Assembly (NCBI GenBank): GCA_016217965.1
Contig: JACRFI010000006.1
Location: forward strand, 1 to 54,240
Length of the DNA: 54,240 bases
Reading direction: 5' to 3'
DNA from: Candidatus Kaiserbacteria bacterium
Lineage (GTDB): Bacteria; Patescibacteriota; Minisyncoccia; Phycocordibacterales; UBA2100
In this document: positions 20,516-29,105 of the stretch, in pieces
Numbering within the stretch: position 1 is the stretch's first letter
Layout: every line of letters begins with the position of its first letter
Position numbers and translations under genes: made by a program
The notes under the pieces: generated by a model
The model's database searches: none
Told to the model about the DNA's origin: nothing
The model's input: only the letters and a program-made list of their open reading frames with translations

Positions 20516-21613
20516 ATGCACTTCTCTGCACTGAAAGAAAAACTCCTACATGCAATCCTTCTTGCAGAGCGCATTGTTGGGAAAAAAGAATCACTCCCTG
20601 TCTTGTCCTGTGTTTTACTGACCGCGGCAAAGAATTTTTCGATACGATCCACAAACTTGGAGGCAGGTGTTGAGGTTATCGTTCCCGGGGAAGTGAGTGA
20701 AAAAGGAGTTGTCGCGGTTCCTGCCAATGTATTTTCCCAGACGCTACGCTCTATCGCTGCTGAAAAGGTTAGCTTGAAAGTCGAAAGCGGTAATCTTCTT
20801 ATTGAATCGAAGGGAACAAAGACCCTTATTAAGGCAATTCCTCATGGAGAATTTCCTACGTTGATAGGAAATGAAAAAAAGGAACTGGGAACAAAAGTAT
20901 TGCGCACGACACTACTCCAATCACTCCAAGCCGTTTCTTATGCGGCATCCCCATCAATGATCCGCCCGGAATTGGGGAGTGTGTACGTTTCAATGCAAGA
21001 TGAGAAATTAATTACTGTTGCAACAGACTCGTTCAGGCTTGCGGAAAAGACTGCGCAAAAAGCAGTGCAAGGGAAAGGGGATGTTCTTATTCCCCTCAAA
21101 CACGCGATCGAGCTGTCTCACATACTTGAGCGCATCTCGGATGAGTTTGTGGAACTTGGGGTTGATGATGCTCAGCTCATTATGAAGGCGAGTGGAGTCG
21201 TGTACACGTCGCGTGTCGTGGACGCTCCATTTCCAAACTACAAGGAAATTATCCCAAAGAATTTTCTCACCGAAGCGACTGTTCTTAAAGGTGATCTTAC
21301 AGAAACGTTACGGAAGGCGCGCGTATTCGCCGGCTCCGAGCAAAAGGTTGGCTTTCATGTGTATCCAAAGAAGAAAGTATTTGATGCAACTGCGCAGAGC
21401 GCGGCGATAGGTGAGATGTCTGATTCGATGGACGCTGCGCTCTCAGGCGAGGATATAGATATTAATTTCAACATTGCCTACGTTTCAGATTGTCTGCCTC
21501 TCATAAGCTCAGATAGCGTCACACTTGGTTTTTCAGGGGCCGGAAAGCCACTCGTCATCCGAGGTACCGCAGATTCAAGCTTCATGTATCTCGTAATGCC
21601 ACTGAACAGATAA
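20516..21613 (+). CDS. dnaN: DNA polymerase III beta sliding clamp
   Basis: Follows dnaA; sliding-clamp N-terminal pattern 'MHFSALKEKLLHAILLAERIVGKKESLPVLSCVLL', C-terminal 'SSFMYLVMPLNR'. Confidence 0.95.
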   Translation: MHFSALKEKLLHAILLAERIVGKKESLPVLSCVLLTAAKNFSIRSTNLEAGVEVIVPGEVSEKGVVAVPANVFSQTLRSIAAEKVSLKVESGNLLIESKGTKTLIKAIPHGEFPTLIGNEKKELGTKVLRTTLLQSLQAVSYAASPSMIRPELGSVYVSMQDEKLITVATDSFRLAEKTAQKAVQGKGDVLIPLKHAIELSHILERISDEFVELGVDDAQLIMKASGVVYTSRVVDAPFPNYKEIIPKNFLTEATVLKGDLTETLRKARVFAGSEQKVGFHVYPKKKVFDATAQSAAIGEMSDSMDAALSGEDIDINFNIAYVSDCLPLISSDSVTLGFSGAGKPLVIRGTADSSFMYLVMPLNR

Positions 21614-21703
21614 GATTTGGATACAAATCTTATCTTTAAGAACCCACGGTTCTCAACGCTCACCTTCTGCCTACGGCAGGACAAGGTTCGCTGCTCTCCG
21701 CGA

Positions 21704-21725
21704 CGGGAAAACTGCAGTTTTCCCG
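21704..21725. terminator. Perfect 22-bp palindrome between convergent dnaN and PBP gene
   Basis: CGGGAAAACTG/CAGTTTTCCCG; flanked by further hairpins (AAGATTTGGATACAAATCTT, CCACACGAATACGTGTGG). Confidence 0.55.
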
Positions 21726-21763
21726 ACCCCTTTCGTACCCACACGAATACGTGTGGTTGATAG

Positions 21764-24163
21764 TTATTGCACGGTGAACGTAACAGAGTTTTCACGAGCC
21801 CCGAGAACCGATTCAGCGACTGCGCGAAGCGTCATGGTTCCTGATTGGCTCGGCGTAAATTCTATTTCGAACGGCGATACTGTGCTCGAACCAACTGCAA
21901 CACCGTTTGCATAGTAGGTGACCTTTGTAATCCCGAGCGATGAGAGATATTCGACAGCAGCCTTCAACTTCGAACCGTTCGCATATGATTGCCCGCTAGA
22001 GGGGAATACGATGGCAAAATCATCTCCTCCCGAAATCGGTGTTGAACTTCCGGTTGCTTGGTTTGCCCAAAGGGCGACAGGATATTCCCATAGCGGGAAT
22101 TGCGGGTCAGCTTGCGCATTCGAAGGTGCTCCTGCGCGCGGGTTTCCTTTTTGTACCCAGTAGAGTATTTCGTGGACGCCAACTGTTGGATTTGTGTTCC
22201 AGACGCCGCGGAGGACAGGCGGAAGCGAGTCAAGGTTTGATTCGGGGGCCGGTGGGATAAAACTTTCCGCAGGATATTTTGTAAGCGCATATTCCATGAA
22301 CTCACGCCACATTGGTGCCACGATGAACCCGGCAACCCTTTTTTCCATCGGCGAGTTGTCGTTGTTGCCCGCCCACGCACCAGCAGCTATTCCTGTTGTG
22401 TATCCGAGTATCCATGCGTCCCGATAATCATTCGTTGTACCGGTTTTTGCGGCTACATCATATCCAGGGATGTACAGTGCCGAGTCGGAGCCGAATGCGG
22501 GAGATCTTGCGACATTATCCGAGAGTACGTCACTGAGCGTGCGGGCAATTTGGGGCTCGACGGCACGCGTTCCATTATCTTCGTACTTCTCGAGTGTCTC
22601 GTCTCCATCCTCGACTTCAAGAATTCCAGTCGGAGGATTCAAGACGCCATCGTTCGCATATCCAGCGTACGCACCCGTCATCTCAAGGAGCGTTACCTCG
22701 CCGCCGCCAAGGACAAGTGTGAGGCCGTAGCGGCTTTTATCTCCAAGCGTTGTAAGCCCCATGCGCTGCGCCATATTGAGAGAGTCATCGATCCCGACAA
22801 GATAGAGAAGTTTCACTGCAACGACGTTTATGGACTGTGCGAGCGCCTCGCGCAGCGACATTGGTCCGCGGTATGTGTTGTCGTAATTCCCTGGAGAGTA
22901 GCAGTTGTCGTGAGTCTCGAAATCATTTGGTGCGCAGTATCCAGTGAACTGGGTCTTGAGGTCGAAAAGAATGGTTTCCGGCGTGTATCCTTTTTCAAAT
23001 GCTGCCGCGTAGACGAACGGTTTAAATGACGAGCCAGGCTGGCGCTTTGCTACTGCGATGTTGACCTTGCCGTCTATTTCCTCGTCGAAATAGCCGCGCG
23101 AGCCGACCATTGCGAGTATCTGTCCTGTCTTTGGATCTATCGCAACTAATCCCGCGTTTTCTGCATTGAAATTCTTCGCGTTTGCGAGTGCGCGTGCCTC
23201 CACGATCTCTTCAGCTTTTTTCTGCAGGTCGTAGTCGAGTGTTGTTATTATCCTAAGGCCTCCATTTGAGACGACGTCAGCGCCGTATTTTTCTTCGAGG
23301 TATTCTCGGATGTAGAAAACAAAGTGTGCCGCCTTGATGCCGGATTCTGCTTGTTCGCTGAACTCGACTGTTTCCGCAAGGGCCGCCTTGTACTCTTCAT
23401 CATTGATGAATCCGCTGTCTTTCATGCGCGAGAGCACAAGATTCTTTCGGTCCTCCAGCTCATCACGATGGTTTCCATACGGAGAGTAGCGCGTGGGCGC
23501 CTGGGGGAGAGCGGCAAGATATGCCGCTTCTGCGAGCGTCACGTCCTTTGCGGGAACTCCAAAGAAATAGTTCGCCGCCTCCTCGACTCCGTAGATGGTT
23601 CCGCCGTAACTTGTCTCGTTAAGATAGATGTTGAGGATCTCGTCTTTTGTCGCTATGCGCTCAAGTTTGAGCGCCAGCACGATTTCTTTTGCCTTTCGTA
23701 TGAGGGTTTTGTCTTTCGTAAGAAGGGTGTTCTTCACGACTTGTTGCGTGATGGTAGAACCTCCTTGTCCACGGATACCTGGGATCAAACGAAGATTCAC
23801 AAGGACCGCACGAAGGAACGAAAGGGGGCGGAAGCCGTGGTGCTGGTAGAAGGTAGCGTCTTCGATAGCCACCGTTGCATTGCGAACAAAGGGCGATATA
23901 TCTTCGAGCGGCACGTCAGTGCGGCGCATCGAGCCGTGAACATCATACAGGAGCACATTCCCGGTCCGGTCATATATTTTTGTGGACTCAGCGACTTTTC
24001 GGTTCTCGAAACTATCGACCGAGGGAAGCGAGACGAGAAGCGCCCACGCGACGAAAATACCCAGGGCTCCCGCGAGGGAGAAACCGACTATCTTCAGTGA
24101 TCTCCGCACTTCCGGATGCAGTTTTCTTGGTGCGTGTGGCGGTGTGCGAAATATTCGAGGCAA
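21764..24163 (-). CDS. Class A penicillin-binding protein (transglycosylase/transpeptidase) with C-terminal Ig-like domain
   Basis: 'VAIEDATFYQHHGFRPLSFLRAVLVNL...GGSTITQQVVKN', 'KRQPGSSFKPFVYAAAFE', 'AAKTGTTNDYRDAW'; start trimmed to MLPRIFRTPP. Confidence 0.93.
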   Translation of the reverse strand: MPRIFRTPPHAPRKLHPEVRRSLKIVGFSLAGALGIFVAWALLVSLPSVDSFENRKVAESTKIYDRTGNVLLYDVHGSMRRTDVPLEDISPFVRNATVAIEDATFYQHHGFRPLSFLRAVLVNLRLIPGIRGQGGSTITQQVVKNTLLTKDKTLIRKAKEIVLALKLERIATKDEILNIYLNETSYGGTIYGVEEAANYFFGVPAKDVTLAEAAYLAALPQAPTRYSPYGNHRDELEDRKNLVLSRMKDSGFINDEEYKAALAETVEFSEQAESGIKAAHFVFYIREYLEEKYGADVVSNGGLRIITTLDYDLQKKAEEIVEARALANAKNFNAENAGLVAIDPKTGQILAMVGSRGYFDEEIDGKVNIAVAKRQPGSSFKPFVYAAAFEKGYTPETILFDLKTQFTGYCAPNDFETHDNCYSPGNYDNTYRGPMSLREALAQSINVVAVKLLYLVGIDDSLNMAQRMGLTTLGDKSRYGLTLVLGGGEVTLLEMTGAYAGYANDGVLNPPTGILEVEDGDETLEKYEDNGTRAVEPQIARTLSDVLSDNVARSPAFGSDSALYIPGYDVAAKTGTTNDYRDAWILGYTTGIAAGAWAGNNDNSPMEKRVAGFIVAPMWREFMEYALTKYPAESFIPPAPESNLDSLPPVLRGVWNTNPTVGVHEILYWVQKGNPRAGAPSNAQADPQFPLWEYPVALWANQATGSSTPISGGDDFAIVFPSSGQSYANGSKLKAAVEYLSSLGITKVTYYANGVAVGSSTVSPFEIEFTPSQSGTMTLRAVAESVLGARENSVTFTVQ

Positions 24164-24224
24164 CATAGCAACTTCTGTGTACAGACGGTGTTTTAGGCCG
24201 AACGTTACTGGATATAGTAACAAT

Positions 24225-24695
24225 TCAACGCGCGTGAGCCAAATGGGTCAGTCCTATCGCTATTGCATCATATTCATCGTCGTGCAAAATCTTCTTCTCT
24301 ATTCGTACAAGCGCATGCAGCATCTGAGCGACACTTGTCTTGTCGGCGTTGCCCCACCCTGCTACTGCTGATTTCACTTGTCCCGGCGTGTATTCTGAAA
24401 CGGGCAATTTCGCTCCTGCAGCCGTCGCAATGAGAGCGCCGCGCACTTCCGCGACATGCATTGCCGTCTTTTGGTTCTTGGTGAAATACAGTTTTTCTAT
24501 TGCAACCGCATTAGGATGGTGTTTTTCAATAAGCCTCGTGCACGCGGCAACAACAGTTGCCAATCTTTCTGGAAAATCTTGCGTTTTTGGAGTCTCAACG
24601 CATTCAGAATAAAGCAGCGTTTCTTTGCCTTTTTCTTTTTCGACTATGGCAAAGCCGCACCGTCCGTACCCGGGGTCGATAGCGAGGACTTTCAT
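24225..24695 (-). CDS. ruvC: Holliday junction resolvase RuvC
   Basis: 'MKVLAIDPGYGRCGFAIVE', 'VAIEKLYFTKNQKTAMHVAEVRGAL'. Confidence 0.95.
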   Translation of the reverse strand: MKVLAIDPGYGRCGFAIVEKEKGKETLLYSECVETPKTQDFPERLATVVAACTRLIEKHHPNAVAIEKLYFTKNQKTAMHVAEVRGALIATAAGAKLPVSEYTPGQVKSAVAGWGNADKTSVAQMLHALVRIEKKILHDDEYDAIAIGLTHLAHAR

Positions 24696-24704
24696 GGCGA
24701 ACTA

Positions 24705-25292
24705 TCAGAGCGAGATGTAGCGCATTTTTACCTCCTTCTCGTTTTCCCCTTCTCCCACAATTTCGACACCGAGCATGCTGCTATCTGAGGTTTTTCCGAT
24801 TCTGCTGAGCACTTTCTCTCCTATGCTTCCCTCGGTAATCGGTAATGCAAGATATTTTATAGTGTTGGGGTGTTCTTTTCTGTATTCTCGCGCCCAAAGT
24901 CGTATTCTTTGTATCGTTTCAACCGCATACTTCACCTCATTTCCGGGCGCATCAAACCAAAGGTCGATGCGGTATTCGCCGTTATCCTTCTCTCTATTCC
25001 GAAAAATGCCGCATCGTCCGACGATGTTCGATTGGTTCTTTGGAGTAATGGCGAGATCCAGCCAGGTCTTACCTTTGGCAATCATGTCTCGAGAATTGCC
25101 GATACCGCTTTCAACTTCACTCATTGTTTGCTCCTCTACTGCCCATCTCTCAAAAAGTTGCTGGTCGTAGTGTGAAAAAATACGAGGCCCGTCATTTCGG
25201 CGCAAGAATCTCATTGAAAGGCTTTCTGTCTCAAGATTTTCCTTTGCTGAAGGCTGCAGACCCTCTCCTGTTTTTGCGGCTTGTGTGCTCAT
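24705..25292 (-). CDS. Hypothetical protein, possible GNAT-like acyltransferase fold
   Basis: Weak GNAT-like spacing in C-terminal half; no clear acetyl-CoA motif. Confidence 0.4.
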   Translation of the reverse strand: MSTQAAKTGEGLQPSAKENLETESLSMRFLRRNDGPRIFSHYDQQLFERWAVEEQTMSEVESGIGNSRDMIAKGKTWLDLAITPKNQSNIVGRCGIFRNREKDNGEYRIDLWFDAPGNEVKYAVETIQRIRLWAREYRKEHPNTIKYLALPITEGSIGEKVLSRIGKTSDSSMLGVEIVGEGENEKEVKMRYISL

Positions 25293-25822
25293 TGAGCATT
25301 AGTATACACCTCCTGTACGTCATCGTGGGAATCAATTTGTTCAAGAATGTTCATTAACGACGCGTTGTCAGCCTCGGAAAGGGGAACTGTGGTTTTTGGC
25401 GCATATCCGCCCTCCGGCGCCTTCTCGAATGCCCACAAAGCGCTTCCGGGAGCGGCAAGCACGAGCCCATTCTTAGACAATAGATGCTTTATCTCCTGCG
25501 CGGTGCGATTCCTGTTGTCTGTGAGCGCGTCAATAACGATAGCCGAGCCACCGGGCCCATATGTCTCATAGGTGATTGATTCAAGTTCCCCTGCATCTGC
25601 AGATGTGCCTTTGGTGATCGCCCTTTCGATGGCGTCCTTCGGCATGTTTTCCTTTTTTGCCGTTTCTACGACAGCGCGCACGTTCGCTGCATTCGCGTCT
25701 CCGCCGGCTCTCTTGCTTTCAATCGTGATGCGGCGCGAGAGTTTTCCCCATACGTTGCTTTTTGCAGCGTCATTCGCTCCTTTCTGCCGTTTTATCTGTG
25801 ACCACTTATTGTGACCGCCCAT
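25289..25822 (-). CDS. YebC/PmpR-family protein, internally shortened
   Basis: 'MGGHNKWSQIKRQKGANDAAKSNVWGKLSRRITIESKRAGGDANAANVRAVVETAKKENMPKDAIERAITKG'; ends DSHDDVQEVYTNAQ; only 177 aa. Confidence 0.92.
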   Translation of the reverse strand: MGGHNKWSQIKRQKGANDAAKSNVWGKLSRRITIESKRAGGDANAANVRAVVETAKKENMPKDAIERAITKGTSADAGELESITYETYGPGGSAIVIDALTDNRNRTAQEIKHLLSKNGLVLAAPGSALWAFEKAPEGGYAPKTTVPLSEADNASLMNILEQIDSHDDVQEVYTNAQ

Positions 25823-25853
25823 GGTGGACTATACTAGGGGCATCTTCCTTCTC

Positions 25854-26414
25854 ATGCAAATTCGCACATGGATATTTATAGGGGGCATGCTAATCGGTAT
25901 ACAGGCGATAGTGCTCTATGTGATGGGGCAGCCGCTCATCAGCGCGAGCGGGATGGTGAAGCTTTGGCACGGAGTTGTTCTCAGTTCTGAGAATTCTCAG
26001 CAGATATCCGATTGGTACACATTCTCGCACGTGTTACACGGCTTTCTTTTCTTCGCAGCTCTTTCATTCCTTTTTCCGCGAATGTCGGTGTGGTTTCGAT
26101 TGGCGATAGCGGTCGGAGTTGAGGTTTCGTGGGAGCTATTTGAGAACACAGACACGATAATCAACAGGTATCGCGAACAAGCGCTCGCGCAAGGATATGT
26201 CGGCGATAGCGTCATCAATTCCGTCTGTGACACGATCGCGATGGTCATCGGGTTCGTGTTTGCCTGGCGCGTCCCCGTTTGGGTTTCTGTGGTCGCGCTG
26301 GTCGCTATCGAAGCCCTGATGCTCTACTTCATTCGCGACAGTCTCACGCTGAACATTACTCAGCTTCTTCATCCTGTGGACTGGGTTTCAGATTGGCAGG
26401 GGGGTCGTATCTAG
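25854..26414 (+). CDS. Hypothetical membrane protein (DUF2585-like topology)
   Basis: Polytopic TM profile, 'WELFENTDTIINRYREQALAQGYVGDSVINSVCDTIAMVIGF'; start moved to 25854. Confidence 0.65.
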   Translation: MQIRTWIFIGGMLIGIQAIVLYVMGQPLISASGMVKLWHGVVLSSENSQQISDWYTFSHVLHGFLFFAALSFLFPRMSVWFRLAIAVGVEVSWELFENTDTIINRYREQALAQGYVGDSVINSVCDTIAMVIGFVFAWRVPVWVSVVALVAIEALMLYFIRDSLTLNITQLLHPVDWVSDWQGGRI

Positions 26415-26931
26415 TGCGCCGAACGGCTTTTTTCCGATCAAATCTATATAGAGGCAGGTGTTTTTCGACGAACATAAGTTCTCGCACGGCGATCAGTAGT
26501 GAGCGGAATGGATCTTGTCCGATTTTGTTTGTCGCATTTTCTCTCCGTTCTTTATTCGTTTCCCATATCGCCTCTAGGTCGCGAGCCTCTTTTTCTAAGA
26601 CACTATCCATAGCTACAGCGCGGGGATCGGGCAACACATGCTCGATCGTATCCGGCGGCCACCACAATTCACCGATACGAATTGTCCCTCTAGCAATCTT
26701 TTTTGCTCTTACTTCATCGCCGCGCATATATTTTGACATCAATTGATTTACAAGTTTATTCAGTGGGCCGACACCTACACCTTCGCGTACCATTCGATAC
26801 GCTCTTTCTAACTCGATGGTGAGATCTCTAGCGATTCGATTTTCTTTGAGTTCTGATGCGTCTCGCACTGTTAGGTTTCCGCGAAAAGACCGCGAGAGCC
26901 TTCCCTCCCGTTTACTTTCAAAATCACTCAT
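26356..26931 (-). CDS. Hypothetical protein
   Basis: ORF adjacent to ruvB; overlaps the convergent neighbour by 59 nt. Confidence 0.6.
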   Translation of the reverse strand: MSDFESKREGRLSRSFRGNLTVRDASELKENRIARDLTIELERAYRMVREGVGVGPLNKLVNQLMSKYMRGDEVRAKKIARGTIRIGELWWPPDTIEHVLPDPRAVAMDSVLEKEARDLEAIWETNKERRENATNKIGQDPFRSLLIAVRELMFVEKHLPLYRFDRKKAVRRTRYDPPANLKPSPQDEEAE

Positions 26932-27941
26932 ATCCCCAGCGAAGGTTTCTTTGGCGTATCGAAACCCAGATGAGCGTGTCCTTTTTCGGTAACCGTGCGG
27001 CCGCGGGGGGTGCGCTCGAGAAGACCGAGCTGCATCAAGTACGGTTCGTTCACTTCTTCTAGCGTCGCTTCTTCTTCTGATAGCGCGGCAGCAAGCGTTT
27101 TCAAACCGACAGGACCTCCTTTGAATTTGTCGATGAGCACGGTGAGGAGGTCGCGGTCAGTTTGGTTGAGGCCTATTTCATCAATCTCAAGAAGCGCGAG
27201 GGCTTTCTTTACGGTCTTCATATTCAGCGGCTCACCAGATACTTCAGCAAAATCACGCGCGCGTTTCAAAAGGTAGTTTGCAGTTCTTGGCGTTGCGCGT
27301 GACCGGCGAGAAATCTCTTTCAGAGATTCCGCGTCTATCTCGATGCCAAGTATCTTTGCAGATCGCCGCAACACTTCTGCTATCTCGTCCTCCGTGTAGT
27401 ACGCAAGGCGGAAGGTGCCGCCGGAGAATCGCGAGCGGAGCGGCGCAGAGAGCATCGAGATACGCGTCGTCGCAGCGATGAGCGTGAATGGCGGAAGTTC
27501 AAGTTGCACAGTACGCGCCGACGGACCTTTGCCGATGACGATATCGAGGACCCCTGCTTCCATTGCGGGGTAGAGAACCTCTTCGATGGTGCGATTGAGC
27601 CGATGCACTTCGTCTATAAAAAGAACGTCGCCTGGGGAGAGGTTCGTGAGTATGGCAGCAAGGTCTCCGACGCGCTCTATTGCGGGACCAGACGTTGCGC
27701 GAAGCGATGCACCAATCTCTCGCGACATCAAGTGAGCAAGTGTTGTCTTTCCTAAGCCAGGCGGGCCATACAACAGCACGTGTTCCGGTTGTTGTTTTCG
27801 TCCCTTCGCGGCCGTGAGAAGGATGCGGAGGTTCTCTTTTATCGTCGCTTGGCCAACATACTCCTTCCAGTCGCTCGGCCGTAGCGCTTGGTCGAGTGTT
27901 CGAACGCTTCTTTCATTAGGATTCGGGTCTGTTTTATTCAT
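26928..27941 (-). CDS. ruvB: Holliday junction helicase RuvB
   Basis: 'LLYGPPGLGKTTLAHLMSREIG', 'DVLFIDEVHRLNRTIEEVLYPAMEAGVLDIVIGKGPSART'. Confidence 0.97.
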   Translation of the reverse strand: MNKTDPNPNERSVRTLDQALRPSDWKEYVGQATIKENLRILLTAAKGRKQQPEHVLLYGPPGLGKTTLAHLMSREIGASLRATSGPAIERVGDLAAILTNLSPGDVLFIDEVHRLNRTIEEVLYPAMEAGVLDIVIGKGPSARTVQLELPPFTLIAATTRISMLSAPLRSRFSGGTFRLAYYTEDEIAEVLRRSAKILGIEIDAESLKEISRRSRATPRTANYLLKRARDFAEVSGEPLNMKTVKKALALLEIDEIGLNQTDRDLLTVLIDKFKGGPVGLKTLAAALSEEEATLEEVNEPYLMQLGLLERTPRGRTVTEKGHAHLGFDTPKKPSLGI

Positions 27942-27984
27942 ATTTCAAGCCCGCTAGCGAACATATTGTGTTCGGCAGCGGGGG

Positions 27985-28012
27985 TTGACAAAAACCTCTT
28001 TCGTGATAGAGT
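27985..28012 (+). promoter_or_regulatory. Candidate sigma70 promoter (TTGACA-N16-TAGAGT, extended -10 TGA)
   Basis: Consensus -35 and near-consensus extended -10, with no downstream ORF on the same strand. Confidence 0.55.
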
Positions 28013-28040
28013 GCCGCCCGGCTTATTTGTACGCGCCTGA

Positions 28041-28180
28041 AGCGCGAATTTCGCAACGATATAGGACTTTGCCGAGGATGTAGGCGGTTCCAATCCTTTA
28101 CGGATCGGAGTGCTACCTCTCTCCTTAGGTCTCGCTCCACTTTTGATGCATTTCGAAAGCATCGTTGCGAAATTCGCGCT
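28041..28180. repeat. Perfect 20-bp inverted repeat enclosing ~100 nt (candidate structured RNA or MITE-like element)
   Basis: AGCGCGAATTTCGCAACGAT (28041-28060) versus exact reverse complement ATCGTTGCGAAATTCGCGCT (28161-28180). Confidence 0.9.
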
Positions 28181-28240
28181 TTTGCGTCTCACAGAACTGT
28201 ACCACCCGGACCAAGCCGTGCAACTTGCTCTCAACAACCA

Positions 28241-29101
28241 TCACAGTGCGAGTAATACGAGCCCTAGTATGAGCCCGCACAGCGCCGCCGCTTTGACCAA
28301 AATGTGGCGCTCTTTGAAATATACAGCTCCCGCGCCAAGCGCCCACAGGCTTGAGAGGGCGCGTTTTCCGGCCGTTGCTATCGACGGCGGCATATAGAGG
28401 AACGCGAAACTAAAGGCGATGGTTGCAATGCTTCCGGATACAAATTGCAAGAGAAGAGATGGGTGAAGCATGTGCCGAGACAAGCGTTCTTTTTTTGCTA
28501 TTGCCAGAACGAAGAAGTAGAGAGTGAGAACGACAAGCGTGATGCCTGCTTCTGCCTCTACCGAATTAAAGTGCGCGATATTGTATTTGAACAGAGATAT
28601 TGTGAGTACTGCGTTTACAGCGGTGAATAGCACTAAGCCTGCACCGCGTTTCTCTATGCCATGATTTCGAAATAGAAAGACAAGTGCAAGAATAATGAGC
28701 GTGATTCCAACCACCTGAGCATATCCAAGCGCGTATCCAAGCACGAAATCAACCGCAAGGAGGAGCGGTATCGTCAGGATACGTATGAAAGAGAATGTGC
28801 TGCGGCTAGCAAGAACTACCGCAAAGATAGCGACGTGCGCTTGCGCCATTTCTAGAACGATGCGCGGAATGAGCGTCGGCAATGATGCTGATGAGAATGT
28901 GAAGCCGCTGGGAAAATTAGGCGCAAAAAAGTGTGCGGGAAGCAGTGTGCCTATCGTCACGATGCCGATAAGGCCTGCAAGATGTGCGACGAACGCCATC
29001 GAGTAGGGGCGTTCTTTATGGTGTGCGATCGTATATTTGCTAACTGAGCTTCCGATTTCTTCGGCAAGTGTCGCGAAACCGATCAGGAATGCGCCAAACA
29101 T
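28241..29101 (-). CDS. EamA/DMT-like membrane transporter
   Basis: ~10 TM segments, two-half repeat, 'PPSIATAGKRALSSLWALGAGAVYFKERHILVKAAALCGLILGLVLLAL'. Confidence 0.7.
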   Translation of the reverse strand: MFGAFLIGFATLAEEIGSSVSKYTIAHHKERPYSMAFVAHLAGLIGIVTIGTLLPAHFFAPNFPSGFTFSSASLPTLIPRIVLEMAQAHVAIFAVVLASRSTFSFIRILTIPLLLAVDFVLGYALGYAQVVGITLIILALVFLFRNHGIEKRGAGLVLFTAVNAVLTISLFKYNIAHFNSVEAEAGITLVVLTLYFFVLAIAKKERLSRHMLHPSLLLQFVSGSIATIAFSFAFLYMPPSIATAGKRALSSLWALGAGAVYFKERHILVKAAALCGLILGLVLLAL

Positions 29102-29105
29102 TGTA

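Noticed and set aside
28075-28110. Possible tRNA T-arm (GGCGGTTCCAATCC) inside the 28041-28180 inverted repeat
   Set aside because: Loop consensus fits loosely, but the T-stem does not pair and there is no acceptor or anticodon arm.
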